This document shows positions 33,542 through 45,614 of a DNA stretch of 64,000 nt, piece by piece. Every line of letters starts with the position of its first letter. The first letter of the stretch is position 1. The notes under the pieces are model-generated. The model had not been told where the DNA came from. It ran no database searches and saw nothing but the letters and a program-made list of their open reading frames with translations. Source of the stretch: Batkoa obscura (lineage: Eukaryota > Entomophthoromycota > Entomophthoromycetes > Entomophthorales > Batkoaceae); contig JASVEC010000031.1 of the NCBI GenBank assembly GCA_030770535.1, positions 372,001-436,000 on the forward strand, in the 5' to 3' direction. A program made the position numbers and the translations under genes.

Positions 33542-34460
33542 TTAATGTTTGTTAAAAATAAACACATGGTATGCAGCACTATATGGTCTCTTTTGGCTTT
33601 GACCACAATTATAATCTTCATCAAAAGGTTGATCGCAATAAATAAATCCAGCTCTTCCAAGTGATAATGTACACTCATAAATTTCGGATGTTACATGGCC
33701 ATAACTCCTACTTCTTAATAGAAGGTGTGATAGAATACCATTCATATTAGTATAATAAGTAATAGGATACTTGGCATATGCTATATATTGAGCAAAGCTT
33801 TCATTACTAACCCTTAAGCTAGAATAAGCGAATACTTTTAATTTAATTTGAATCGATTTTCCTATAAGAACTTTTCTATTTCAAAGAACTGACAGTAAAT
33901 AAAGCAGCATCTAAAAAAATACAAGTTAAAGCTTTTAGCCTTCATGATTTGGATCTTTAACTAAAAAACGGACAGGTTCTTCGGAATCTTTTTGAAAAAT
34001 TAAGTAGCCCCATGAAAGGTTTTATGAATCAAGTACCCTTTTCAACTCCTGGATATTGGATGAGGTTAAATCAAAATCGGTTTCCCGCTTTTTTAGACTA
34101 TTAGTTCCACGATGCGCTATAGTAACAGTTTTAATAGCTATATCTAATCTAACCACGGCGTAAGGATTTTTTTTCATTTTTAATGAATGAACCAAATACA
34201 AATGTTTTGGAACAGATACGATTTCCACTAAGCGCTAATTCCTCCGAGCAGATGAGAAGAGCGGAATACTTATAATTGACAGAAAATTTTCAATGGTAAC
34301 TTTAGTGGCATTATGTGGTCTATATAACTTCTTAATCGTAATACGCTCATCGTCGGAAGATAAATCTTCAAATGAATATTTTTATTGGAACCTAGTAATA
34401 GGTGTTCTCTGATCAAAGAAGTAAAATAAACATTTTTGAACTGCCATCCCATTTTGTACT
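33542..34460 (-). pseudogene. Class-3-lipase-like gene, decayed (copy 2)
   Basis: Homologous to copy 1. The upstream part has YAVVRLDIAIKTVTIAHRGT, a clear match to the ivvafRGT segment of class-3 lipases. The downstream part reads VFAYSSLRVSNESFAQYI, then a segment ending SYGHVTSEIYE and a Cys-containing tail (FIYCDQPFDEDYNC) ending at 33,545-33,547. In-frame stops lie between these parts, near 34,022 and 33,960. The Asp found in copy 1 (MSDAIAYLPP) is Asn/Gly here (MNGILSHL), so the triad is damaged. The start is uncertain. Tandem duplication followed by decay of both copies is likely. Confidence 0.52.
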
Positions 34461-36007
34461 TTAACGCGGTTTAATTGATACCCTACTTTTGTTTTTGTAA
34501 TTTACACTTATTTCAAAGTTACAGAACACCGCCATCAGGAGCGAAACGGCAACTAGTTACAACAATTCAATAGTGGCATTAAGATGTATTGTGATTTATA
34601 AATTAATTTTTTATATTAATTGTAAAGATTGATATTTAGTCCAAGGCATATAAATTTGATTAAATTACTAATAGATGATACATTGCTTACAATTTAAAAA
34701 GATTATTAGACTATGTAATTGAAGAGTGCTGCTATACATTACAATGTTGGAACAGAATATTTTCTGAGACTCAATCATAGGAAATTAGTCAATTAGCTCA
34801 GGGTTAATTTAACTATGATTTTTTATTGAAAACAATGTGCATATGAAATACATTGATTGGTTCAGTTACTGAATTGAGGTTTAATTTTATATGGAATTCC
34901 ATAAACCATGATCATTTCATAATTGTAAAAAAGTCAAAATAACTTAGTTATTTTTATGATGTATAAGGCATTTGTTTTATATTTAGTATAATATTTCAGT
35001 TGTTTGAAATTATCTTTATATATGGTTTATATTATTGAATAGGCTAAAAATTACCTGAAGGTTTTTATATCCTTATTTACCTTTACTTTCATAATGTTTT
35101 ATTTACTCCTTAAATTTTTTTAATAAAATCTAATCTGAGTAAAGGAATACCATAAACCTTATTTGTTAATTACGTTTAGCTTCCTCCACACCATGAATAT
35201 TGTTGATAATTACCAAATTACTAAATAAAACTAATAAGACATTTCACCACTAAAAGCCCTTTTTCAATGAAACTATCTACTGATAAGAATAACAAAGTAA
35301 TTTATTTTATCTTGAATATTGTTGAATAAACTATTGAGAAATGAAAAAAATTGAAAAATTTCTTATGAAATTTAAGTATACTTAAGAGAGTTTGATATAC
35401 ACATATAAATAGGTATTAATATATTAAGATTCAAGTAGATAGTTTATCACTTAATAAATCTCGAGCTTTTCAATTGAAATTTAATTGGATCAGTTTGAAT
35501 TTTATCCCTGAAATTTTGGATAAAATAGGCTATTTAGTTTCCAAAACACGTTGCCCAAAATCAACAAATGATTTAATAGGTTTTAATTTGAAAATTAGTT
35601 ATTTAATTTTTGAAACTTATGCTGCTTAAAAATGGACAAAATATAGAATCGTGGATGAGATTTCTATCATTCTATTATTTATTATTTTACTACTTTATTA
35701 TTTCATTGTTCTATGTTTTGATCTTATTATTAAATTCAATTTAGTAAATTTCGATCTGTAAAATTTAAGTATATTTATTCTCTGATCATACCAAGAAAAC
35801 ATACTTTATCAGCATTTGATATTATTTCATAGTAAAGGTTCACTTCATCTTCAGTTATTAGCATCTAAAACAACAACTATGATCAAATATGTAGATTGTT
35901 GTAATTAGTTGAGCTGAGCTAATATAGATATAAATATTAATATTTTTATAACTTCAATGCAATTTTTCTATTTAGTTGTATTTAAGCTGATTAGATACTA
36001 TTTAACA
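34461..36007. other. Gene-free stretch
   Basis: AT-rich, no gene, RNA gene or repeat family recognised. Confidence 0.4.
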
Positions 36008-36153
36008 CTAGAGGGGTTTCAGGTTGTTACTCCCAAAACTTAATCTATGTAGTAAAATATGATATTTTTTTTTTAAGTAAAGTAAATAAAGTTTCGTGTT
36101 TTACTAAATAAATCAAGTTTCGGATGTAACAACCTGAAACCTCTCCTAGTGAA
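36008..36153. mobile_element. Hairpin MITE, about 146 bp
   Basis: The left arm begins CACTAGAGGGGTTTCAGGTT. The reverse complement of the right arm begins CACTAGGAGAGGTTTCAGGT. Both continue GTTAC, then AAACTT and TAGTAAAA, so nearly the whole element folds on itself around an A/T loop. No coding capacity. No second copy was seen in the window. Confidence 0.65.
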
Positions 36154-37309
36154 AGGTAAAGTATAGAATATCTAAAGTTGTAAAAAAATAGTACATTCAT
36201 CCGCAAATTTTAACACCATTTTATTGTATGTTTTCACAGTGGTCTAAGTTTTAAATTAATATTAGAATTTGTTTTTGTCCTTAGTTTATATTTTAACTGA
36301 TGCTATAATCATTTAAACAAATGATACATTCATCTGCACCTATCTTATGTATATCTTACTATTATCTTAATATAGATTATTAAATCTAAATTAATAATAA
36401 GGCTTATTTTTTATAAACATTATAGTGCCTTAAATTATTTATTCTCCACATCAATTTATTGATAGCCTTCTATTATAATATTTTTGTATGTTATTAGCTT
36501 AACATTTCTAGTAAATCCTTTTTTTGAAAGCTTGATTTTTATTAATATAAGATTTCATGATCATGTTAGCTAATGACTCTAATAGCTTTGTTTTATTTTA
36601 TTTTAAATAAGCTTTAACATTAAATGTTTATAATTGAAGATAAGATTAATCACACCTTATAATAATTATGTGAACTTTTTATCAAAATTGATGTGTATTT
36701 CAAACATCTATAATTAAAGATAGAAATGTTCCTATTCCATAGTGATTTAATAGAGCACATTCAACCGCTCAACTTTTTAATAATATATTTTTATTATTAT
36801 TTTACGATGAATTAGTGATTTGGGACTAGAACAAAAGCCTATTTAAAAAGAAAAGCTATTTTTATTAATACTTAATGAAAATATTCGGTCAATAATATCA
36901 CTTTTGTAGAAATTCTTTTTGCTATATTTAAATTTATACTAATTTTAATATTTCTAGCATTTGTTTAAGATCAGCAAACAATTAAGCTTCTATTGTTACT
37001 TTTTAAGATTTCAGCATTAGCATAAACTCCTTATAAAAATATCTTTGGTAAACTAACAAATAAGCAATATTAAATAAAATTAAACTTACTCAACCTCTAC
37101 TTTTTAATAATAATAAACTATTCAATTTGAGTTATTATCTTTTTGCTCATAAACAGCCTTAATTTAAACAAATTATAAAAATTTCATATACGTAAGTTAT
37201 AACCATTGAATAAATAAGTTAAAACTTTAACTTAAAATAATAATAAAACACAAAACCCCCACATATTTATGAACTTCTTTAATTTTATTCAACTTTGATC
37301 CAGTGGCTC
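36154..37309. other. Gene-free AT-rich stretch
   Basis: A short direct repeat (TACATTCATC[CT]GCA near 36,191 and 36,325) is the only structure noted. Confidence 0.35.
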
Positions 37310-37625
37310 AATAGCAACACCTTAATGCTCAATTTGATCCACTTTAAAGATTAAGTGGGTATATGCTCTACCATATAAACTTCATTCAGTATGAATACTA
37401 AATGGATATAGACACTCATCACATGAACTATATAAAAAAACACAACTCATTTGAATCAAAAAGCGGAAGAGTCTAAACAAAGAATCCTGATTACAACACC
37501 ATAATGCTCATGTTAGTACACTTTAAATATTTAAGTGGGTAATATAAAGGGTGAAATTCAAAATAAAAGTCAATATTTGATAAAACAACGGAAGAGTCCA
37601 AACTAAGAATTGATAAAACTTAAAT
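37310..37625. repeat. Degenerate two-unit direct repeat 3' of the homeodomain gene
   Basis: CAACACC(T/A)TAATGCTCA and CACTTTAAA, then TTAAGTGGGTA, occur at about 37,315 and again at about 37,494. CGGAAGAGTC and AAC(A/T)AAGAAT occur at about 37,463 and 37,589. The order is kept, so this is a diverged tandem duplication with units of about 180 and 130 bp. Confidence 0.6.
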
Positions 37626-37848
37626 CAAGTTATCTATTTTCATTTGACTCCTAAAAGAGAGAGGGGACAAGTTTTTTTTAATCATTTGATCCTTAAATAT
37701 TTTATAATTCATTAAAAAATACTAAAAATTGAAGGCTCTAAAACCCTCCCTCATTAAAAAAACTTATTATTATTATTATATTATTATTATTTTATTAATA
37801 GAAAAGGAAATGAAATTTTTATGGCGCTCCACGCCTCATTGTTTTCGA

Positions 37849-38658
37849 TTAAAAATGCCTATTCCTTTCCTCCCTTCTATGTAGTGTAATCTGTGAGATA
37901 GGTGGCAAAATAGGTACATTATTATCCAATGACAAACCCCTTTTCAATTTAGGCTCAATCAAGCCTAACTCTCTCAATGAGGGTAAATTAGGTGGGGCAG
38001 ACAAGCAATACTGCTCCTTTGTTTGATATCTATAACCATCATTTGCACTATATCCATTTTCATAACCTCTAGGTAAAGTAGCCGAAGCAGGAAATTTCAA
38101 AGTTGGTGGGGAATGTATTGTTAAATTTTGATGCATCAATTTACTTAAATTGGAAGTTGGTGTTAAAGGAGATAAACTATAATTACCAGGAGCAGTTTGA
38201 CATCCACGCATTGGTGGTCTATGTGGTGAGTTATGATTGGAATTGATGGCCGAGTTAGGATAAGGGTTTACTTTGATAGGGGCTGGTATAGTTTTACGAT
38301 TAGAACGATTTGAGAAAGCAGAGGGTTGTTTTAAATATCCTAAGCTAAAGGGGAGACTCTGGGGATTATTATTATTATTAGAGATTGGGTTATTAATGAT
38401 ATTATTGGATTTTGCTAGTTTATTAGCTACATCTTGGTTCTTTTTACGGGCCAATTTGGCACGTCGGTTTTGAAACCAAACTTGGACTTCACGGTTTGTC
38501 ATGTTAATTTTTGCAGCTACCTCTTCGCGTACTTCAAATGAAGGAGCATCATTAAGTTCAAATAAAGCCAACAAATGTGCCAATTGTCTACCGTCAATAC
38601 GTTTACGTTTCACTTTTTCTGAAGTGTTGTTGATGTTGTTAGTTAAATTAATATTCAT
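37849..38658 (-). CDS. Homeodomain transcription factor
   Basis: Intronless, 269 residues. The homeodomain lies near the N-terminus, about residues 16-74: it opens KRKRIDGRQLAHLLALFELN and ends with recognition helix NREVQVWFQNRRAKLARKK (WFQNRRAK at 61-68), so the DNA-contacting Asn and Arg residues are present. It is a typical 60-residue domain, not the extended TALE type. The remainder is Asn/Pro/Ser-rich and low in structure (runs of N, NNPQSLPFS, SPHRPPMRG, SPLTPTSNL), as in many fungal homeobox regulators. Near the end, LRELGLIEPKLKRG and VPILPPISQITL may be short interaction motifs. Fungal homologues act in cell-cycle or developmental control; the target here is unknown. Confidence 0.94.
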   Translation of the reverse strand: MNINLTNNINNTSEKVKRKRIDGRQLAHLLALFELNDAPSFEVREEVAAKINMTNREVQVWFQNRRAKLARKKNQDVANKLAKSNNIINNPISNNNNNPQSLPFSLGYLKQPSAFSNRSNRKTIPAPIKVNPYPNSAINSNHNSPHRPPMRGCQTAPGNYSLSPLTPTSNLSKLMHQNLTIHSPPTLKFPASATLPRGYENGYSANDGYRYQTKEQYCLSAPPNLPSLRELGLIEPKLKRGLSLDNNVPILPPISQITLHRREERNRHF

Positions 38659-40450
38659 TTTATAATAATATGATTATTTATTAATTCTATTTATAAAAAT
38701 GAAATAAAGATCGTTATTGTTATTATTTTATATATTAACTATAAAAATTGATTGTGAAATTAAATTATTTTTTTTATTTGATGAACTTATGGGGGTATTT
38801 ATACTTTTTAAAATGAATTAAAACTTTAAAAACATATTAGCATTAGGGGCATTTAACCACCCACATTGAAATAATTTTCAAAATTAAGCTAATAATAAGT
38901 TAGTGGAATGAAACCATTTAAGCTATAAAGAATAATAAACTAATATTGATTTTTGTTGGCTAACAATATTATTTGGCTTTGTTTCTAAATTTATCCACTC
39001 ACTTCATTCTTCCTTTCCTTTTTCCAATTGCATAATTCACTTGAAATTCAACTTTTCTAATTCGCATGTTCTATTTATGGACTTTTCCGTCGATTTTAAA
39101 GCAATTTAAATTGTCCTTGATTTTTATTTTTTTCCTTTGGGTGCTTGTTTTTTGATACTTTTACCAATCATTTCTCCAGTCCTTAAACATTCTTATTTTT
39201 ATAATTATTTTATTAAAGTATAGATAACATGATTTCATATATGGTTGGGTTCTTTTAAGTTCTAAGGAGTTAATGACATGCTGAGTATCGAATTAGTATT
39301 AAAACATATTAATTTTATTGTATTTTTTAATAATATTATATTATTATGATAATTATAATATTATTATGATAATTATAATATTAGTTGATAAATTTAAATT
39401 TAAATTTCCAATCAAAAACTTTATTTCAATTTATGAGCATTTTATTACTAAAAGACTAAAGTTGTATTCCTACATTGAGTTAACTCAACCAATAACATAC
39501 CCTTAAAATACAATATTATATAAAACAACAACTACAACTTTGAGCAAGATGAAATCAAGATAATATTAAATCACTAATATCACAATAATGAATGACCGTT
39601 TCAATTTACTTTAAATTTTTTACCAGATTTGATTGTTCATTTATTAAATTTATTAAAATTCACTAAAAAAGTTTACTAAATATGGCCCCCCTCCTCCGAC
39701 TGCATTATCAAAGCATAAACTTTTCCTTTTTACAAAATGATTTTCATTTAAATTTAATAATAAACGTTAATTAAGTGGAGATAAAAACTTCGATTGAATT
39801 TTAAACTTGATTTTAATAGTTATCATTGGTCATTATTAATTAATAATAGACAGTCAAGACTTTTATTTGTGTCTAAAAAGAAGCAGTATTATTGTGCTTG
39901 TGATAATTGTATTATAGTAAGGAGGATTATACTGTTACAATCTCCCTCGATTAAGCTACTATTTTACATCAGCTCTTGTTTATTCGTAATTAAAGCATTA
40001 AGGCGGAAAATAGGCTGGGTTCATTAATCACTGTTGATGTAAACGTAAGAATCAATAGCATATTAAACTAATATTAAACTAATATTAAACTAATACTAAA
40101 CTCATATTAGTTTAAATTCCTTTAAGTTGTCACACTGCCTTCTTTTTTTGGTAGCAATTTCCGCAATGTGTCAATACTATTATAGCCACTTATTACTGGA
40201 GCATTAGAATGTTGTCCCAAAATTGATTTTATTCAACTAACGTTAATAGTGAGCGGATTGCTTTGTTTTATTTTTATTTATTTACCAACAAAATATTAAA
40301 ATAGTTAACTATATTAATATTAATTAGTATTATTAATAGTAACATTTCGAATAAATAAGTAGAAAATAAAATAAAAAAGGTAGCTACTATATATGACTAA
40401 TAAATTTTTACATGATAGCGTTCATTAAAGGCATAATAAAGATAGAAAGC
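38659..40450. other. Upstream region of the homeodomain gene with short tandem repeats
   Basis: Contains a duplicated TTATTATGATAATTATAATA (about 39,336-39,382) and about four copies of a 12-bp AATATTAAACTA unit (about 40,060-40,108). A 77-residue frame at 39,794-40,027 shows no recognisable features and was not called. Confidence 0.45.
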
Positions 40451-43343
40451 AATCGACGAAGAAATGAAGCATAAACTGAAATTAAGTTTAAATGTCCATG
40501 AATTCTATTATCAAAACCAAGCCTGCTTTTTTATTAGTAAGCTATAGTAAATAGCTGAAAATTTATTCTATTTCAATTCAAACGTAATATTTTTAATAAT
40601 ATTTTTAGTAATATTTTTGCAGTTAATAACATAGAATCAATTTTTTGAGCCTTGATATATTATTTTAGTTAGATTTTATCTCAGCTTTTGCTTCTAAATA
40701 CATAGTTAATAGTATTATATTTGATTTGAAGCAACTGAAAAAGGCTTTTTTTTGACTTAATTAAGATTGATTTTCATGCCTTTATAATCATGTCTTTACA
40801 GCATTAAATTAAAAAATATTAAGTAATTTCTAAAGTAGTGTAAGATTCTTGACAATTTCTTCTGGTAAAAGTAAAAGATTGCAACATTAAAATATTTTTA
40901 TGTGCAACTAGCTTTTACCTTTATATGTATAAAGAAGTTCTATTGCAACTAATAATACCTTTTTTCACTCAAGAATTTTAAACTACTGTATAAACTGCTT
41001 TATATTATCTATAAAATTTTAAATATGACGGGAGTATTTCTTCTTAAACCGAAATAAAAGAGCCTTTTTTCAACAGCGTACAATTCTTCTCAAATATCTT
41101 TATTTTTTAAATAGATTGCACAATCATATTTCATTTATTAAGCTACAACTTACCATGTAGTAAAACTACACTACGATGGATGTTTCTTTACATTAATAAG
41201 AATTTTATAATTTAACATAAATTTAAGCCGTTTAAAACAAAGGTATCATATTAAGTTCGAAAATAATTAATATGCCTTGATATTTATGATAAAAAAATAA
41301 AAAATCTCACAATTGCATATACTGTAATTATTTAATTCAAGTTCAAAAGATAAGTTATTATCGTTTAATAATATGAGATTATCTTTAAATGACATATTAA
41401 GTAATTTATAACTCTTTAAAGGTTATTTTAAGTAAATTACAACTCCACATTTCTCAATTTCCATTGCCACAAATTAATCTAAACATTTAATATAAATCTA
41501 TCTTTGTCTAACAGTATACAAATTTAGTATCAATTTGGTAGTTTTGAAGCAAATCAAGAAATGAGTTTCTAATTTTTTGATATGGATTGGTATTCCATGT
41601 AACTAATAAACAAGAGTCATAATTAGATACACTGTTCTTTTTATTTTTAATTCAAAAAGAACAGGGAATTACTTTTTTTATTTAACGTAATAGTTTTTGT
41701 GTTTTCAATCTGCATAACACTTTTAATAAATATAATTGCAATAAAATCAACAGTGCTAATATAATTAATTCTTTATTTAGGGAAAAGCTTATAATACGAT
41801 ATCAATTTTAAAATTTTAAATTTCGAAATGATGAAAGTTTAAAAATAGTCAATTTGCTTTGATATTTAATGTAAAAATGGCAAACAATGATTGTGCGCTT
41901 TCAAAGGCTACTTTATTTTTAATCAAAAAGAATAACGATCACTTCACGTTTTTTCAAGTCTCATCACTTATAGAACTACACTTTTAATTATTTCAATTGA
42001 ACTTTACCATGAAGCTGACAAGACTATATTAGGTTGCGCTGTATTTAATAAAAAGACTAAAGGCTCAATGTCTATCCGATGATGTCAATAATCAGCAAAT
42101 TGCTATCAATTTATTGATTTGCTTTAGTATTCTACTATGATAAATAATCACCGTATAAGTTAAGATTATTTGAATTTCAATCCAAAATAAGATAAGCGAC
42201 TGTTGATTAATAATATAAAATAACTAAAAGTGGCATTATTTGAATATTCGCACAATTCTATATGTTCCCAAAGCTTTACTATGCGACTGACAATACTACA
42301 GTGGCTTATTTTTATACCAATAAAAATAGTTACCAACCTCCGACGCCTATATAATAATGTTGAAAATAGTCAAAATAAGTAAGCCTTTTACCAGTATGCT
42401 TTAATATCCTCTATAACAATTAATAATTATCTATTATTGAGGCTATTTAGCTTTCAATCCGAAACATCCTAGATAACTATCCTTTAAAAAATTAAAGTAT
42501 TTCTAAGCGACACTTGTTTTAAAAAATAATTTAACTACATTTACTAAAAAATTATGCAACCAACAATGTTGGCATAAATGTTGTTTTTGGAAATTAAATT
42601 TTAAGTTTAGAAATTTAACAATTTCAAACAAGTCTGATAATAAGTTTTAATTTTTTAGTATACCTTGACTTTCTAATTTAATAACATAAAGCAAAATAAA
42701 ATAGCTATTTATAGACGCTTAAACCATTTTATTTTTATTCCGAAAGAGTATGTGACCACTTTTTAAAAAAAAAGCGCAATGTTCTTCAAGTATCATTTTA
42801 AACAAATGTTGCATAACTTTATTTCAACCCTGCAAGCTTACCATCTAACCAGTAAGTTTATAATAAATTATTTTTTGTATTGATGTTATAAAATGAAATA
42901 AATTCCAAATTTATTAAAGCCTTCTAAAACGACTCAACGATAACTCACATTTATAGATTTCATCTAGCTTTTTACTTTAATAAAATAAATCAATATATTA
43001 ATTTATAGACAGTGAAGTTATTTTACTTTTAGTCTGAAAAAGGTTTTAAATACTTTAAAAAAGTATAATTTTCTTTAAATTCAATTTTAAACAAATATTA
43101 CAAAATCTTAGCTTGATCCTGTAAGCTTATCATACAACCGGTAAACTTGTAATAAATTATCTTTTATATTAATAATATAAAATATTAAGCTGTTATCAAT
43201 TTAATAGCTTTAAAACAATATATCAATAATCTGATTTTATATATGCTTTGACATTTTACTTTAATCTAGTAAAAATAAAATACAATACAATTTAGAAACA
43301 TTAAATCATTTCATTTTTAATCTGAAAAAGTATGTAATTACTC
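40450..43343. repeat. Degenerate tandem array, period about 285 bp, about 10 units
   Basis: Related words recur at near-even spacing. CCGAAA/CTGAAAA-type words lie at about 41,050, 41,340, 41,650, 41,920, 42,177, 42,457, 42,742, 43,033 and 43,322. Words like CTTACCAT..AAC..GTAA lie at about 41,149, 42,003, 42,274, 42,553, 42,836 and 43,125. The last two full units align clearly (TTTTAAACAAAT.TT.CA, then AAGCTTA(C/T)CAT, ACAACCGGTAA, TAATAAATTAT). No coding frame. The left edge is uncertain; the right edge is cut by the solo LTR at 43,344. Confidence 0.68.
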
Positions 43344-43809
43344 CATGAAATATCGCTTTGTTAGCTCTACTATTGATTATAACATAGCAATCACTTAAGT
43401 CGTTGTGTTCCCAAGTTCAGGCACACCCAATCCCAAGCTTTTTATTTTAATTTACTATGAGAACTTCTAACTTCACATCGCAAAGAATATTATCTTCTCA
43501 TTTTGATATCCATAGTTATTGGAGTATAGAGGAGGTTTTAGAACATAGTAACTCGAGGCTTTTTAATTGAGCTATTCTCTGGTATCTCGTACATTTAATA
43601 AAGCCATTAAATCTTTCTGATAGTGTTTTATGTAAATTTTGCAGTAGTATTCTCTATTTCATTTGTCTTACATAGTCCGTAGCCTATTATATGCTATTCC
43701 TCATAATTCAAATTTATCTTAGTCACATAAACTAAGACCTTTTGACTTATAACTAGTCAATCAAGCAAAAATTGCTTTTAACTCCAAATACTAAGTACCA
43801 GATTTCACA
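43344..43809 (-). repeat. Solo LTR, old, at the edge of the tandem array
   Basis: About 466 bp, similar in order and length to the LTRs of the element at 45,061-52,712 but well diverged. It ends TTTCACA. No target duplication is apparent. Fossil. Confidence 0.78.
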
Positions 43810-43967
43810 ATTTATTTTAATTTGCTTTAAGTTATTATTAAACAATTTCAACTGTTACAAGTAGCTAAATATTGTTTTAATATATGAGTTCCATTATTAA
43901 AAATAAAAAACCAGGTTTATTAATAGTTAATTTTTTAAAACAAAAATTTACTAAATTATAACTATAT
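43810..43967. other. Spacer, solo LTR to MITE cluster
   Basis: AT-rich, nothing recognised. Confidence 0.3.
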
Positions 43968-44066
43968 GGGGATGTATTTTTTTGTTCAAGGATTTTACTA
44001 ACAATCTTTCTACTCAAATAGTGCTTAAAAGGTGGAAAAAATAATGAAACCAAAAAAACCATCCCC
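43968..44066 (+). mobile_element. MITE copy 16 (GGGG family)
   Basis: 99 bp, GGGGATGT to CATCCCC, with ATAT on both sides. First of four in 0.73 kb. Confidence 0.87.
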
Positions 44067-44199
44067 ATATATTAAACAAGATACTAATAATGTTATAAAA
44101 GGTATAAATAAAAGCAATTATATAATTAATAATATTAAAAATAAGACTAATTTTAATTTCAATAATTTTAATAATTTCAATAAATTAATTATAAGATAT

Positions 44200-44298
44200 G
44201 GGGATGTATTTTTGTGTTTAAGAATTTTACTAATAAATTTTCCATTCAAATAGTGCTTAAAAAATAGAAAAAGTAACGATGTTGAAAAAAACACTACC
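44200..44298 (+). mobile_element. MITE copy 17 (GGGG family)
   Basis: 99 bp, GGGGATGT to ACACTACC, with ATAT on both sides. Confidence 0.87.
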
Positions 44299-44429
44299 AT
44301 ATTTTTATTAAATATTTTCAAATATAAAATATAAATGTCAATTAACAATTCACACTAAATTCAACTAAATTACTAATGCTACTATTTTAGTAATATTTTA
44401 AAAAAAGTGTTATAGTTAAAAATATATAT

Positions 44430-44527
44430 AGGGATGTTTTTTTGGCTTTATTACTTTTTCTATCTTTTAAGCACTATTTGAGTGGGAAAATTGTTAATAA
44501 AATTCTCAAATACAAAAATACATCCCC
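44430..44527 (-). mobile_element. MITE copy 18 (GGGG family)
   Basis: 98 bp, reverse orientation, AGGGATGT to CATCCCC, with ATAT on both sides. Confidence 0.85.
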
Positions 44528-44593
44528 ATATAAAATTTAAGGAAAAGATAATAATAAAAAATCTCCTATATTTTATATTAAAGCATAATATAT

Positions 44594-44691
44594 AGTGTTA
44601 TATTTTTGTATTTGAGGATTTTACTGACAATATTTCCACTCAAATAGTGCTTGAAAAATGGAAAAATAATGAAATCAAAAAAAACATCCCC
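44594..44691 (+). mobile_element. MITE copy 19 (GGGG family)
   Basis: 98 bp, AGTGTTATATTTTTG to CATCCCC, with ATAT on both sides. Confidence 0.82.
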
Positions 44692-45060
44692 ATATATATA
44701 ATATGCTTTAGTTATAGTATTTTATTATGACCATTAAATATAAACTTCAAAATATAAAAATTATAAAAAGTAAGCTAATTATATATAAATTTAATATATT
44801 TTTAATTTTATCAGCATAATTATTTGAATTAAATTAAATTAAATTAACTTAATTATTGAATAAATTAACTGATATTTTATAATTTTTATATTTTAAAAGA
44901 TTTAATATTTATTTTATACTATGTATACAGTCAAATTTATTATAATAAAATTAAATAAAGCTTTTAAATAATCAGTACTTAAAAAATAAAACTTATTTTA
45001 ATTACAATATCTTATAAAATTCTATTATTACTGCCAAAAAAAGTGTTAATAACTAGCTAC
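44692..45060. other. AT-rich flank of the LTR element
   Basis: No gene. It ends in CTAC, one half of the LTR element's target duplication. Confidence 0.4.
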
Positions 45061-45528
45061 TGTGAAAGTTGATACTTAGTGGCCGAAGTTAAAAGCTACT
45101 CTTGCTTAATTAACTTGCCTTGAGTCGAAGGGTCTTAGTTTATATAACTAAGGTAGACTTAACTTAATAGAAATAGTATGTAGTAAGCTACAAATTATGT
45201 AAAACAAATACAATGGAAGATACTACTATAAAATCTATATCAGATGTTGTCAGAAAGACTTAGTGACTTTATTAATGATACGTTATCAGGGAGTAATCCA
45301 ATTAAAAAAAAACCTGGAGTTATCATATTGAAGAATCTCTTTTATACTCCAATAAATATGGATATTAATACGAGAGGATGTTATTCCTTGCAATATGAAG
45401 TTAGAAATTCTCGCAGCAAATCAAAATAAGGGACTCTGACTTGATTGTATTTGAACTTGAGAACACAGCAACTTAAGTGATTGTTGCGTTATAATCAATC
45501 CGAGAGCTAAATAAAGCAATATTTCACA
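45061..45528 (-). repeat. 3' LTR of the Ty3-type element
   Basis: 468 bp, TGTGAAAG to TTTCACA. A short frame inside it (45,244-45,429) recurs in the other LTR and is not a gene. Confidence 0.93.
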
Positions 45529-45614
45529 TTTCCCTCCCTATGATTTGATGTAGTGAATTTTTATGATTTACTTACCAAGAGCAATTTGACTAGTTACGAA
45601 TTGTACTCATTGAA

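Noticed and set aside
39794-40027. 77-residue frame with several Cys (YYCACDNC)
   Set aside because: The Cys spacing does not make a complete zinc site and no homologue or splice context is apparent.
40450-43343. CRISPR-like array or gene cluster as an explanation for the periodic words
   Set aside because: The units are about 285 bp and diverged throughout, without short identical repeats and unique spacers, and the host is eukaryotic.
45244-45429. 61-residue frame MLSERLSDFINDTL..., repeated identically at 52,428-52,613
   Set aside because: It lies wholly within both LTRs and repeats only because the LTRs are identical; no evidence of a protein.
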